Of a stretch of DNA of 64,000 nucleotides, positions 45,755-54,548 are shown one piece after another. The stretch is taken from positions 62,001 to 126,000 of the forward strand of contig JAQGPJ010000026.1 in the NCBI GenBank assembly GCA_028293125.1. Reading direction: 5' to 3'. The stretch is from Verrucomicrobiales bacterium (GTDB lineage: Bacteria; Verrucomicrobiota; Verrucomicrobiia; Verrucomicrobiales; V1-33). The translations under genes were made by a program, and so were the position numbers. Position 1 is the stretch's first letter. Every line of letters begins with the position of its first letter. The notes below the pieces were generated by a model. The model searched no databases, had not been told where the DNA came from, and worked only from the letters and a program-made list of their open reading frames with translations.

Positions 45755-47314
45755 TCACGGAGTGGGACGCAGTTGCTGGAGCCAGGCCCGGGCGGCCTCC
45801 ACCTCCGGTGCTTTGGGATAATCCTCCAGGAGGTCACTCAGAATTTTGGCGGCTTTGCGGCCGGAGCCCTCCCGGCGGCGGGCATCGGCCTGCTCCATCA
45901 GGATACGGATTTTATCCGGAGCTGACGTATAAGTCTGGAGGGCCAGCTTGAACCACTCCGCGGCGGCCAGCTCCGGGGTCTCTGTCCCCGCCTGGGAATG
46001 CAGGGCCATGAATTCGTAGATGGGGCCGCTTTTCAGAGTCGCCGCCGCCGCCTTCAGGTTCTTCATCAGATCGTCATTGGCAGGCCCGTTTTTGCCCCAG
46101 CGCGCCATCGCCAGCCGCAGCGCCTTATAATCCGTATTCTTCTTTTTGTCATTGGACACGGGATTGACCGGAAAGGGCGTGTACAGCGGGTCCCCCAGCA
46201 CCACCGACATCCAGGACAGGGCGGGTGTCGCCCCCCAGGCGGCCTCCCCCAAGTTCTGCCCGGCCAGGAGCCGGCTCGTGAATTTGTCCAGATGCGTGCA
46301 CAGGGCGAGATAGGGCTCCCAGGTGTTTCCCAGCACCCCGCACGCCCCCTTCGACAGCAGCGGCCCACACCAGTACTCAAGGGGGCTGCGGACCGTGGTG
46401 GCGCTGAAGGAGTGGATATGGCAGGCCACCGCCCCCTGACGGAATTTCATGGCCGGATTCAGAAACGGCCCATCCGCCTGCCCTGTGTACCAGCCAAAAT
46501 ACAGGGCGGCATCGGTCATGGGATAATTGACCGGCAACGTGCCTGCCAGGGAATCGACCACGGTGGGGATGCCCTTCATCTCGCACTGGCCTGCAATCGC
46601 CAGGAGCCAGTCCTCGCCCTGTTTGTATCCGGCCTCATTTTTCAGGGCCAGATCGACGTAGGCTTTGCCATACAGGCCCTCGGCCTCCACCGCCATGGCG
46701 TCATCCACCAGCCGCTTCGCCGTGGCCTTGTCCGGACCGTCCAGCCGGCCCACAATGAACATGGGGGTGATAGGCAATTGATAAAAGCGCTCTTTTTTGT
46801 CAAAATAGGGATTGTTCAGCGGCCCTTTCACCGCCTTGTCGAACGCTCCCAGGAGGGCCAGTTCGGAGTCCACGCTGGCGGCGTTGCTCTGGCCCAGGGC
46901 GGGTGCGGGCCCGTCCTCGCTGATGCGGAGAGGAAGGCCGCGGATGAGGGTCAGCACCCGGACGGTGGTCTGCATGGCGATGGTGCCCTGGCCAGCCACT
47001 TGGCCGACCCGCCAGAAACGGCGCTCCACCAGGGCGGCACGGAGGGGATCCTCAATGGTGCTTTTGAATTCCGCGCGGGTGATGGTCTCCTCCGCGCTGG
47101 TTTGAAGGGCGATGAGGTGGTCCTCCTCAATGCCGCGCTTTTTGGCATAATAAAGGGCCAGTTCCTTCGATTCAGCGTTTTTTCCATTGTAAACCACCAC
47201 CGTGACGGGCCGGTAATCAAACTCCTTCTGCTGGGCGGAGCAGGTGAGGCGGACCAGTCCCGAAACGAGAAGCGTGACGGCAAGTCCGGCAATCAGGGGA
47301 AGTCGTAATTTCAC
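45755..47314 (-). CDS. TIGR03790 family exported protein
   Basis: 519 residues from the GTG at 47314 (a GTG at 47350 is possible). A signal peptide (about 1-27, LPLIAGLAVTLLVSGL) is followed by a domain with VVVYNGKNAESKELALYYAKKR, FIVGRLDGPD, HSFSATTVRSP and VLGDPLYTPF, characteristic of TIGR03790, a family of unknown function. The C-terminal part is helical and TPR-like. Periplasmic location is expected. It is 10 bp upstream of the DUF2851 gene, so the pair is likely co-transcribed. Confidence 0.85.
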   Translation of the reverse strand: MKLRLPLIAGLAVTLLVSGLVRLTCSAQQKEFDYRPVTVVVYNGKNAESKELALYYAKKRGIEEDHLIALQTSAEETITRAEFKSTIEDPLRAALVERRFWRVGQVAGQGTIAMQTTVRVLTLIRGLPLRISEDGPAPALGQSNAASVDSELALLGAFDKAVKGPLNNPYFDKKERFYQLPITPMFIVGRLDGPDKATAKRLVDDAMAVEAEGLYGKAYVDLALKNEAGYKQGEDWLLAIAGQCEMKGIPTVVDSLAGTLPVNYPMTDAALYFGWYTGQADGPFLNPAMKFRQGAVACHIHSFSATTVRSPLEYWCGPLLSKGACGVLGNTWEPYLALCTHLDKFTSRLLAGQNLGEAAWGATPALSWMSVVLGDPLYTPFPVNPVSNDKKKNTDYKALRLAMARWGKNGPANDDLMKNLKAAAATLKSGPIYEFMALHSQAGTETPELAAAEWFKLALQTYTSAPDKIRILMEQADARRREGSGRKAAKILSDLLEDYPKAPEVEAARAWLQQLRPTP

Positions 47315-47387
47315 AGGCGTTAGTGTGGCACAGGGGCGTTGATTGCCCACTGGAAAATTCTGTATCCCCGCATTCCGGGCAGGCCGC

Positions 47388-48200
47388 TCAGCGGACCAGC
47401 AGCAGCCGCAGGGCGGACAGGGCGGACAGAATCAGCACCACCGCCTGGAACGGCCCCTGCGGCATGCGGTGCACCGCCGCCCGGCCCAGCGCCAGACCGG
47501 CGAGCACGGTGGGGACGAGCACCACGTTCAGCGTCAGCGATCCCCCGCTGATCAGTCCCAGGTGCAGGCTGAACGGGACCTTGCTCAGGTTCACGAGCAG
47601 AAACAGCCATGCCATGGTGGCCACAAATTCCTTTTTGGGCAGTTTCTGGATCAGCAGGTAAATGGTGGCCACCGGACCGGCGGCATTGGCGATCATGGTG
47701 GCCACGCCGGTGAAAAGCCCGGTGCCGCGGGTGAAAGCCTTGGAATGCGGGAGATGCTCCGCCAGGCGGGGCATGCGGCTGCGGACCAGATGCACCGCCA
47801 GCATCAGCAGCACCATGGCTCCGATCACCGGACGGAACGCCGCGTCCGGCAGTCCCAGCATGATCAGCCAGCCCAGCACGATCCCGGACAGCACCGGCGC
47901 TGACAGCGCCCGGATGTGGTGCCAGAGAATCTCCTGGCGGAACATCAGCGCCGCTATAACGTCCGCAAAAACCAGCAGCGGCAGAACCACACCGCTGGAG
48001 GCCTTGCCGGGCACCACCTCCGCCATCAGCAGCACCGTCAGCATGCCCACGCCGGAAAGCCCTGCTTTCGATATGCCGCAGCACAGCCCCGCCAGCAGCG
48101 CCAGAGTCCACTGTCCCGGAGTGAGCTGCGGCCAGTCCCAGCCCGATGCGGCGGTGACCAGGGCTGTGGCGGACGCGTGGATATCAGTCAGTGAAAACAT
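47388..48200 (-). CDS. TauE/SafE family sulfite/anion exporter-like membrane protein
   Basis: 270 residues from the ATG at 48200; the longer frame adds an unsupported leader. Eight hydrophobic segments and the internal repeat (AGLCCGISKAGLSGVG; TGVATMIANAAGPVAT) match TauE/SafE, which move sulfite, sulfoacetate or related anions. The substrate is not clear, and no sulfonate-degradation genes adjoin. It diverges from comEC (114 bp between starts). Confidence 0.88.
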   Translation of the reverse strand: MFSLTDIHASATALVTAASGWDWPQLTPGQWTLALLAGLCCGISKAGLSGVGMLTVLLMAEVVPGKASSGVVLPLLVFADVIAALMFRQEILWHHIRALSAPVLSGIVLGWLIMLGLPDAAFRPVIGAMVLLMLAVHLVRSRMPRLAEHLPHSKAFTRGTGLFTGVATMIANAAGPVATIYLLIQKLPKKEFVATMAWLFLLVNLSKVPFSLHLGLISGGSLTLNVVLVPTVLAGLALGRAAVHRMPQGPFQAVVLILSALSALRLLLVR

Positions 48201-48314
48201 GAAAGGATGCAGCGCAATGGGCAGCGGGCCGCGGCCCGCCGCCACGGGAAATTTGCCCGTTTCCGGCAATGGGATTGGGATTGCCAATAACGTTTCCCTG
48301 GCCATTCATCCGGC

Positions 48315-50714
48315 ATGAAACCACGATGGCAATGGCTGAAATCCAGGTGGACCGCCCTGTCCGCCTGGGGGCGCCAGCTCCGGGAGCCCCTGTTTGGTGT
48401 GGGGGTGGCCGCCATCACGGGGATTCTGCTGGCGGACTGGCGGCCCGGAATGGCGGTGCCCTGGAGCGCAGCCGCCGCCGTGACGGTGCTGCTGATGTTG
48501 GCGGCCAGGGCGGCGGGGCACTCCGGAGGGTGGCGGGTTTATGTGGCGGCCCTCAGCGTTTTCGGACTTCTGCACACCCTGCGGATGCGGGACCCGCTGC
48601 GGGAAACCGTGGCCGCGCATCTGCACGCCGGAGCAGCCACCACCGCGCGGGTGACGGGGGTGGTGGGCGATGCCCCGGTGGAGAGCGCCGGCGGCGGCAG
48701 CTGGAGCTTTCCCCTGTCCGTGGAGCGGCTGACCGTAGGGCAGGATCCATGGCCCGCCGGTGGCGCCATGCTGTATGCCAGAGTGACGGAGACCCTGACT
48801 CCGCCGGTGTACGGCGACCGCGTGGAGCTGTCAGGCATTCTGATCCGTCCACAGGAGGTGCGGAATCCGGGCGAGTTCGATTTTGCGGCCTTCCTGCTGC
48901 GGAACGGTTACTCTGCCCAGTTCACCGCCGGCGGCAGGCCGGAGGAATGCCGCATCCTGGCCCGGGGGCAGGGTCATCCGGTGACTGCGGCGGCCCTCGC
49001 CAGCCGGGACTGGATCGGGCGGATGGTGACGCAGGATCTGGAGGACTCCCCGGAAATCGCGGCCACCGTGAGGACCATGGTGCTGGGCACGCGGGAAAAG
49101 ACCCCGCAGGATATCGAGGACGCTTTCCGGGCCAGCGGCACCATGCATATCTTTGCAGTCAGCGGGCTGCACATCGCCTTGTTTGCCGTGATCCTGACCT
49201 TCACGCTCAGCCGCACGCCGCTGCCGCGGGCCTGGATCATCGTGCTGAGCCTGGGGCTGATGGTGTTTTATGTTTTCGTCACGGGGCTGCGGCCCAGCGC
49301 CTGGCGGGCGGCCATCATGGTGGCGCTGGTGCTCATGGGGCCATGGTGGAACCGCGAAGCGAATCTTTTCAACTCCCTGGCGGCGGCCGCCCTGCTGCTG
49401 CTGGGCTGGGACACCCGGCAGCTTTTCCAGCCGGGCTTTGTGCTGTCCTTTGGCGTGCTGCTGGCTCTGGCCCTGCTCCAGCGTCCCATGTCGGGCGTGG
49501 TCAGTGTTCTGATGGGGCGCTCCACGGCCCCTGATCCCTTTCTGCCGGAGGAGCTTTGGAACCGGAGGCAGCGCCTGTGGTTCGGGGTGCGCCGCCGGCT
49601 TTGCGATGCCGTGGGGCTCTCGGCCGCCAGCACCTTGGGCACCCTGCCCCTGATGATCGGCTACTTCCGCATGGTCACGCCGGTGGGCATTATCGCCAAT
49701 CTTTTTCTGGTGACGCTGTCGGCCTGGATTCTGGCGGTGGCCTGCGTCAGCCTGCTGTGCGCGGGTGCGGGACTGCCCGCGCTGGCCGCTGTCTGGAACA
49801 ATGCCAACTGGGCGCTGGCATGGGCGTCCATCGCCCTGGCCAAATTTTTTGCCGGACTGCCGGGCGGCCACCTGCGGGTCGATCCCTCGCGGCTGTGGCG
49901 CGGCAGTCCCTGTGAGATCACGGTGCTGGCCCTGGAGCATGGCGGAGGCGCGGCCCGCATCGACACCCCGTCCGGACGGCAGTGGCTGGTGGACTGCGGC
50001 GGACTGAAGCATTGGAACGGCACCCTGCGGCCCCATCTGGAGCGCGCGCCCGTGAATGCGCTGGACGGCCTGATCCTGACCCATGCCGACACCTACCATA
50101 CCGGGGCGCTGGCTCCGCTGAGGGAGTTGTTCCATCCTTGGAGAGTCCTGCGCGGTCCGGGTGATCAAAGACACAGGGAGGCTCAGGAGCTGTCACCGGG
50201 ACAGGTGCTGCGCCCCGATGACCGGACCACGCTGGAGGTGCTCTTTCCCCCGCCCTCCTGGCGGACCTCCGTGGGGGATGACCAGTCGGTGGTTCTGCGG
50301 CTGGAGTGCCGGGGCTGGCGCGTGCTGATGATGAGCGACGCCGGCTTCCGCACGGAGAAGGCCCTGCTGGAGTCCGGCCAGGATCTGCGGGCGGATGTGC
50401 TGGTGAAGGGCCGCCACGGATCCGACCACTCAGGGCTGCCGGAATTCATCAACGCGGTGGGACCCCGGGCTCTGATTTATTCCAATAACCGCTTTCCGGA
50501 AATGGAGCGCACTCCGGGTGCCTGGCGGGAACGCATGGCCGCCAAGGGGATCGTGATGTTCGACCAGGCTCTGACCGGAGGCGTGACCATCTCCATGGAT
50601 GATCAGGGAATCCGGGTGCGCGGCTATCTAAGCGGCGTGCAATGGTCCGCACCGGCAAAGCCGGTCCCCGTGTGGAGCGCTCCTGTTGAAAAAGCGGGCC
50701 CATTGATCCGGTGA
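48315..50714 (+). CDS. comEC: ComEC/Rec2 family DNA-uptake channel
   Basis: 799 residues: an N-terminal membrane region with DUF4131-type domain (about 30-180), a Competence domain with many helices (about 215-530; MHIFAVSGLHIALF is the signature), and a C-terminal metallo-beta-lactamase-like domain (about 535-760). In the metal motif, the usual H-x-D-x-D-H reads H590-A-D592-T-Y594-H595, with tyrosine in place of the second aspartate. ComEC carries single-stranded DNA across the inner membrane during transformation, and the MBL domain may degrade the other strand. No other competence gene is present here. Confidence 0.92.
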   Translation: MKPRWQWLKSRWTALSAWGRQLREPLFGVGVAAITGILLADWRPGMAVPWSAAAAVTVLLMLAARAAGHSGGWRVYVAALSVFGLLHTLRMRDPLRETVAAHLHAGAATTARVTGVVGDAPVESAGGGSWSFPLSVERLTVGQDPWPAGGAMLYARVTETLTPPVYGDRVELSGILIRPQEVRNPGEFDFAAFLLRNGYSAQFTAGGRPEECRILARGQGHPVTAAALASRDWIGRMVTQDLEDSPEIAATVRTMVLGTREKTPQDIEDAFRASGTMHIFAVSGLHIALFAVILTFTLSRTPLPRAWIIVLSLGLMVFYVFVTGLRPSAWRAAIMVALVLMGPWWNREANLFNSLAAAALLLLGWDTRQLFQPGFVLSFGVLLALALLQRPMSGVVSVLMGRSTAPDPFLPEELWNRRQRLWFGVRRRLCDAVGLSAASTLGTLPLMIGYFRMVTPVGIIANLFLVTLSAWILAVACVSLLCAGAGLPALAAVWNNANWALAWASIALAKFFAGLPGGHLRVDPSRLWRGSPCEITVLALEHGGGAARIDTPSGRQWLVDCGGLKHWNGTLRPHLERAPVNALDGLILTHADTYHTGALAPLRELFHPWRVLRGPGDQRHREAQELSPGQVLRPDDRTTLEVLFPPPSWRTSVGDDQSVVLRLECRGWRVLMMSDAGFRTEKALLESGQDLRADVLVKGRHGSDHSGLPEFINAVGPRALIYSNNRFPEMERTPGAWRERMAAKGIVMFDQALTGGVTISMDDQGIRVRGYLSGVQWSAPAKPVPVWSAPVEKAGPLIR

Positions 50715-50782
50715 CCGGACAGGACCGGACAGCAGAGAGAGGCCTTTGCAGCACCCGCCTGCTCCGCTCCGCAAACTGTTTA

Positions 50783-51259
50783 TCACCGCCTCCGTTGCGC
50801 CAAAGTCCGCCGCAGCTCCTCGGTATTGAAAGCCGACTGAATCCAGTTCACTTCCGGGCGGCGGCCGGGAATGAGCAGGACCTCCGCCACATCAAAGCGC
50901 CATGGAAACTCCTTTCCATGCAGCAGCCGCAGCCAGCCCTGGGCTCCGCGCACGATCAGCCGCTGCTTGTCCGGCGTCACGGCGTCGGCGGGACGGCCGA
51001 AAGCCGTGGAGGTGCGGGTTTTCACCTCCACAAAGGCCAGCACCTCCCCGTGCCGGCAGACGATGTCGAGCTCCCCGCCCTTCGGAGCCCGGTAATTGCG
51101 GTACAGCACGCGGCAGCCGCGCGTGTGCAGCCAGCGGGCGGCGATGCGCTCCCCCAGCCGCCCCACCGTGTCCTTGTCCGGCACCGCAGCCCCCTCAGAG
51201 AGCCAGCGTGAGTTGAGCAACGGGCTGAAACGAGCGGCGATGGTGCGGAGAAGGTCCAT
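50783..51259 (-). CDS. YraN family (UPF0102) nuclease-like protein
   Basis: 158 residues from the ATG at 51259. The restriction-endonuclease-like core is clear: LGERIAARWL, GGELDIVCR and VLAFVEVKTR, giving the E/D/ExK set. Family members are small, probably Holliday junction- or DNA-repair-related nucleases without a settled role. Its start lies inside the rnhB gene (65-bp overlap), and yraN/rnhB adjacency is common in bacteria, supporting the call. Confidence 0.9.
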   Translation of the reverse strand: MDLLRTIAARFSPLLNSRWLSEGAAVPDKDTVGRLGERIAARWLHTRGCRVLYRNYRAPKGGELDIVCRHGEVLAFVEVKTRTSTAFGRPADAVTPDKQRLIVRGAQGWLRLLHGKEFPWRFDVAEVLLIPGRRPEVNWIQSAFNTEELRRTLAQRRR

Positions 51260-51821
51260 GGTCCTGCAGGGCGGCAAGGTGGGCGGCGGTGCCGTATCCC
51301 TTGTGGCCGGCGAAGCCGTACTGGGGAAATCCGGCATCCAGTCCGTGCATGATGCGGTCACGCTCCACTTTGGCGATGATGCTGGCGGCGGCAATGCTCA
51401 GGCTGAGGCTGTCCCCCTTCACCACCGCCTGCTGCGGCCAGGCGAAATTCCGCACCGGCAGGCCGTCGATAAGCACCATGTCCGGCGTGCCGCCGGCCTT
51501 GACCACCAGCGCCTCCACGGCCCTCGCCATGGCCAGATGGGTGGCGCGCAGAATGTTCAGCCGGTCGATCTCCTCCACCGAGGCCAGGGCAAAGGCGAAG
51601 AGAATGCGGTCATCACCGGTGATCTCCGCATGCAGTTCCCCACGCACGGCGGCGGTCAGCTTTTTAGAGTCATTCAGGCGGGCATGCCCATAGTCTGCGG
51701 GCAGGATCACCGCCGCGGCCACCACCGGCCCGGCCAGAGGGCCGCGCCCGGCCTCATCCACGCCGGCGATGCGCAGGCAGCCGTTCAGGCGGTGATGGGA
51801 TTCCAAAGCGAGATCGGGCAT
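51195..51821 (-). CDS. rnhB: ribonuclease HII
   Basis: 208 residues. The RNase HII signature is intact: GVDEAGRGPLAGPVV (D and E of the active site), NDSKKLTAAVR, VLIDG and the terminal AAASIIAKVERDR motif. It removes ribonucleotides incorporated into DNA and the RNA of RNA:DNA hybrids. It is followed by yraN with a 65-bp overlap on the same strand. The C-terminal extension beyond the family core (about 190-208) is proline- and histidine-rich. Confidence 0.95.
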   Translation of the reverse strand: MPDLALESHHRLNGCLRIAGVDEAGRGPLAGPVVAAAVILPADYGHARLNDSKKLTAAVRGELHAEITGDDRILFAFALASVEEIDRLNILRATHLAMARAVEALVVKAGGTPDMVLIDGLPVRNFAWPQQAVVKGDSLSLSIAAASIIAKVERDRIMHGLDAGFPQYGFAGHKGYGTAAHLAALQDHGPSPHHRRSFQPVAQLTLAL

Positions 51822-52145
51822 GGGAGAAAAGGAAAATCAGGCACGGAGCCAGGCAAGCAGGCAAAACAGCGGTTGTGGACGGGTAAATCCTTCACTGGCA
51901 ATAAGCCGCTTTCAAGACCTTACCGTTGCCGGATTGAGCCTTGGATTGCTTTCAGCCATTCCATTTCATTCCGTGCCTGCCGGACAGTGTAAACCGATGG
52001 CAGCCGCGTAACAGCGTGCGGCCCGGTCCCCGCCACCCTCCCGCCAAGCAAAAAACCGCGCCTTTTTTAAAAGGCACGGTTTAAAAAAATCAAACACCGC
52101 ACCGTGCGGCAGGCACCGTGCAGGATTCCATTGGCATGGAATGAA
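51822..52145. other. 324-bp gap with rnhB upstream region and rplS terminator
   Basis: This gap lies between the rnhB start and the rplS stop, both genes on the minus strand. It holds the rplS terminator (52050-52090) and, presumably, the rnhB promoter nearer 51822-51900. No coding sequence is supported: a 63-codon plus-strand frame overlapping it has no features. Confidence 0.5.
52050..52090 (-). terminator. intrinsic terminator of rplS
   Basis: AAACCGCGCC (52053-52062) pairs with GGCACGGTTT (52073-52082) around a T/A-rich loop, with one mismatch. On the minus strand it ends in a long T-run after GGCGCGG, so it terminates rplS transcription 55 bp past the stop. It is flanked by A- and T-runs on both sides and may be bidirectional. 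Confidence 0.85.
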
Positions 52146-52496
52146 TTACTTGCGGGGAGCCTCCTTGACGGTCACGGCGTCCTTGCCCACGCGCTTGCGC
52201 AGGTAGTTGAGCTTGGCCCGGCGGACCTGTCCGCGTTTGGTGACCTCGATTTTGGAGATCAGAGGGCTGTGGATTGGATACACGCGCTCCACGCCTTCAC
52301 CGTAGCTGATCTTGCGGACGGTGATCGCCTGGCTTTTGCTGATGCCCTGCTTGCCGATGATGATTCCTGCAAAAATCTGGATACGCTCCTTGCCGCCTTC
52401 GACGACGCGGTTGTGGACCTTCACAGTGTCACCCACATTCAGGGTGGTTGTGTCGGACTTCATCTGTTCACGGTGGATCTTCTCAAGAATATTCAT
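52146..52496 (-). CDS. rplS: 50S ribosomal protein L19
   Basis: 116 residues from the ATG at 52496; a longer frame is not part of the gene. L19 signatures are visible: MNILEKIHREQMK, GDTVKVHNRV, RIQIFAGIIIGKQG and the RVYPIHSPLI loop. It sits at the subunit interface of the ribosome near the A site and is usually in an operon with trmD, rimM and rpsP, but here it is alone. The upstream region carries a hairpin with U-tract (52529-52554) that could be a leader attenuator. Confidence 0.95.
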   Translation of the reverse strand: MNILEKIHREQMKSDTTTLNVGDTVKVHNRVVEGGKERIQIFAGIIIGKQGISKSQAITVRKISYGEGVERVYPIHSPLISKIEVTKRGQVRRAKLNYLRKRVGKDAVTVKEAPRK

Positions 52497-52852
52497 GGCG
52501 GTGTGAGCCCGCAGGGGGCCAAATAAAAAACCCGCCGTTGTCCGGCAGGCGGTTTCAAAAAGGGACGGGGAAGTAATCCGGTGTCGGGGAGGACGCAACG
52601 GAAATCTTTCGGGACAGGCACTTTCCGCCAAGGCCGCATCCGGAGGTGTTTTTCCCCATCCGGCCGCCGTATGCCGGAGGAAAGGACCGCCGCCGGAAAC
52701 GCATCAGCGGGCCATAATATCCATTCCATATATGGGCAAACCGGGTGCTGGGCATTCCGTTTCCGGCCTTGGTGCGGGGGCATGGAAGGCCCTTGAAATG
52801 GAACCGTGAAAGCCTTTGACGCGCCGCCGCCAGGCATTACGGTTCGCGCCTT
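52497..52852. other. 356-bp divergent intergenic region between rplS and the FKBP gene
   Basis: It contains the promoter and leader of rplS on the minus strand, including the hairpin at 52529-52554, and the promoter of the FKBP gene on the plus strand. No tRNA or small gene was recognised. No clear consensus promoter could be fixed by eye. Confidence 0.5.
52521..52554 (-). promoter_or_regulatory. terminator-like hairpin in the rplS leader (candidate attenuator)
   Basis: On the minus strand, AACCGCC pairs with GGCGGGTT (one bulged G) around an 11-nt loop, followed by TTTTTTATTT. The hairpin ends 33 bp before the L19 start. No minus-strand gene lies upstream that would need a terminator, so a leader attenuator, perhaps responding to L19, is plausible. 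Experimental proof is lacking. Confidence 0.5.
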
Positions 52853-53539
52853 ATGCGTAAAACTATCCTCTCCGCCGCCGCCGGCCTGGCCATGGCCGGC
52901 ATCGCCGGGGCCCAGGAAAATCCTGCGGCCACCGCCGATCCAAGCTACGTCATCGGCACCAATATCGCCCAGAACATGAAAAGTCAGGGGGTGGAGGTGA
53001 ATCTCGACAGCCTGCTGGCGGGCATGAAGGATGTGCTCCACGGCAAGGGCTCCAAGTTTTCCCAGGCCGAGGCCCAGGAGATCATGAGCAAATTTCAGGC
53101 CGACATGCAGACCAAAGCCGCCGCCAAGGCTGAAGCCTCCAGCAAGACCAATGCTGATGAGGGCAAAGCTTTTCTGGAGAAGAACGGCAAAGCCGAAGGC
53201 GTGAAGACCACCGCCAGCGGCCTCCAGTATCAGGTGATCAAGGAAGGCACCGGCGCCAAGCCCAAGGCCACGGACAAGGTGAAGGTGCATTATCACGGCA
53301 CTTTGCTCAACGGCACCGTGTTCGACAGTTCCGTGGATAAGGGCGAGCCTATCAGCTTCCCGCTCGACGGTGTGATCAAAGGCTGGACCGAGGGCGTGCA
53401 GCTCATGCCCGTGGGCTCCAAGTACAAGTTCTTCATTCCCTCCGAGCTCGCCTACGGCTCCCGCGGTGCCGGCAACGACATCGGGCCGAACGCCACTCTG
53501 ATTTTTGAAGTGGAGCTCCTCGATATCGAGAAGGAGTAG
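52853..53539 (+). CDS. periplasmic FKBP-type peptidyl-prolyl cis-trans isomerase
   Basis: 228 residues. A signal peptide (cleavage about GIAGAQ, residue 20) precedes an N-terminal helical dimerisation region (about 30-110, YVIGTNIAQNMKSQGVEV) and an FKBP domain (about 125-228: KVHYHGTLLNGTVFDSS, FPLDGVIKGWTEGVQLM, FIPSELAYG, LIFEVELLDI), as in FkpA/Mip. It catalyses proline isomerisation and helps fold exported proteins. It diverges from rplS and is followed by a strong terminator. Confidence 0.93.
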   Translation: MRKTILSAAAGLAMAGIAGAQENPAATADPSYVIGTNIAQNMKSQGVEVNLDSLLAGMKDVLHGKGSKFSQAEAQEIMSKFQADMQTKAAAKAEASSKTNADEGKAFLEKNGKAEGVKTTASGLQYQVIKEGTGAKPKATDKVKVHYHGTLLNGTVFDSSVDKGEPISFPLDGVIKGWTEGVQLMPVGSKYKFFIPSELAYGSRGAGNDIGPNATLIFEVELLDIEKE

Positions 53540-53576
53540 GACGGACCTGACCCCGGATTTCACCCCCAAACACTTC

Positions 53577-53611
53577 GCCGGTGTCCTGTTTTGCAGGGCA
53601 CCGGCTTTTTT
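53577..53611 (+). terminator. intrinsic terminator of the FKBP gene
   Basis: GCCGGTGTCCTG (53577-53588) pairs with CAGGGCACCGGC (53594-53605) around the loop TTTTG, with one internal mismatch, followed by TTTTTTA. The T-run overlaps the stop codon of the convergent L,D-transpeptidase gene. Confidence 0.92.
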
Positions 53612-54422
53612 ATTGCCTTTGGGTTCCGGCTTTCTCCACATCCAGAACCAGGCGCGGGGATCCCGCGGGATCCAGCCAGCGCAGGATAAAACGCACATCC
53701 TTCCGTGACAAAGCTGTGCAGCCGGAGGTTCCCACTCCGGGCTCCTGCCGGATATGGAGGAAGATGCAGGAGCCCGCGCCTGGACGGTTGGCGGGATTGT
53801 GGGCGATGGCCACACCCTCATCATACAGCCCGTCCGTGCGGCGCATGATCTCGGCGCTGCTCCAGTCTGGCCGGGGAATGGCGGCTTCATCGACCACCTG
53901 ATTGTAATACCGCGATTTCACGTCATCCACACCCCGGAGGGTTTCCGTGCATTCCCGCCAGGGCAGTTTCACTCCCGTCATCTCCGCCGCCGTTTTGACT
54001 CCAAACGCCCATGGCAGGACAAAAACACCCGCCGGACTGCGCCCGTCACCCTCGATTTTGTCAGGAAAGCCTCCGGGATTGACCAGCCGCGGCTCCCCTT
54101 CCCCCCACGCGGCTCCATTCCGGCCGATCACCGCCTCCAGCGGACCCGCTTTGATTCTCCATTCATCATGGTAAGCCGCCGCCCTGCGGGCACGGACACC
54201 GGTCCGCTCCAGCAGCCACACACGTGCCGATGGCCGGTCACGGCTGTGCGCCAGCACCAGAACCACCTGCCGGCACTCCGGCGGCAGCACCGCCGCCATG
54301 GCCGGCGGAATGAGGCCGCTGCCATGTCCGGAGATCACGTCTTCCCGCCGCGGCCAAAACCACCACCAGGAGAGGCCCCCCGCCAAAATCAAAAACCCCG
54401 AAACCAGCAGCGGAAATTTCAT
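53610..54422 (-). CDS. L,D-transpeptidase (YkuD family) with N-terminal membrane anchor
   Basis: 270 residues from the ATG at 54422; the long upstream frame is antisense to tetR. A single hydrophobic segment (about 4-22) anchors or exports the protein. The catalytic block has H223 in FLHIR and C235 in TSGCTAL. These enzymes cross-link peptidoglycan stems through meso-DAP or attach lipoproteins to it. The family normally shows HxxG..SxGC(I/V)R-type motifs; here GTSGCTALSR is close. It diverges from tetR (126 bp between starts). Confidence 0.85.
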   Translation of the reverse strand: MKFPLLVSGFLILAGGLSWWWFWPRREDVISGHGSGLIPPAMAAVLPPECRQVVLVLAHSRDRPSARVWLLERTGVRARRAAAYHDEWRIKAGPLEAVIGRNGAAWGEGEPRLVNPGGFPDKIEGDGRSPAGVFVLPWAFGVKTAAEMTGVKLPWRECTETLRGVDDVKSRYYNQVVDEAAIPRPDWSSAEIMRRTDGLYDEGVAIAHNPANRPGAGSCIFLHIRQEPGVGTSGCTALSRKDVRFILRWLDPAGSPRLVLDVEKAGTQRQ

Positions 54423-54489
54423 GTGGATGACGCACCGTGACGCCTCCTCCGCAAGCCTGCTATCCGGGAATTGAGATTTTTGAAAAAAA

Positions 54490-54507
54490 CTTGACCGAAC
54501 AGTCAAG
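54490..54507. promoter_or_regulatory. candidate TetR operator palindrome
   Basis: CTTGAC (54490-54495) and GTCAAG (54502-54507) form a perfect inverted repeat with the 6-nt spacer CGAACA. It lies 41 bp upstream of the tetR start and 67 bp from the divergent L,D-transpeptidase start. The arrangement fits autoregulation by the TetR protein. Binding is inferred. Confidence 0.6.
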
Positions 54508-54548
54508 AATGCGATGAATGAACCGTTTCCCGACTTCACCCTCCACCC

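Noticed and set aside
53577-53611. Terminator on the minus strand for the L,D-transpeptidase gene
   Set aside because: The hairpin is symmetric, but on the minus strand no T-run follows it; only the plus-strand use is supported.
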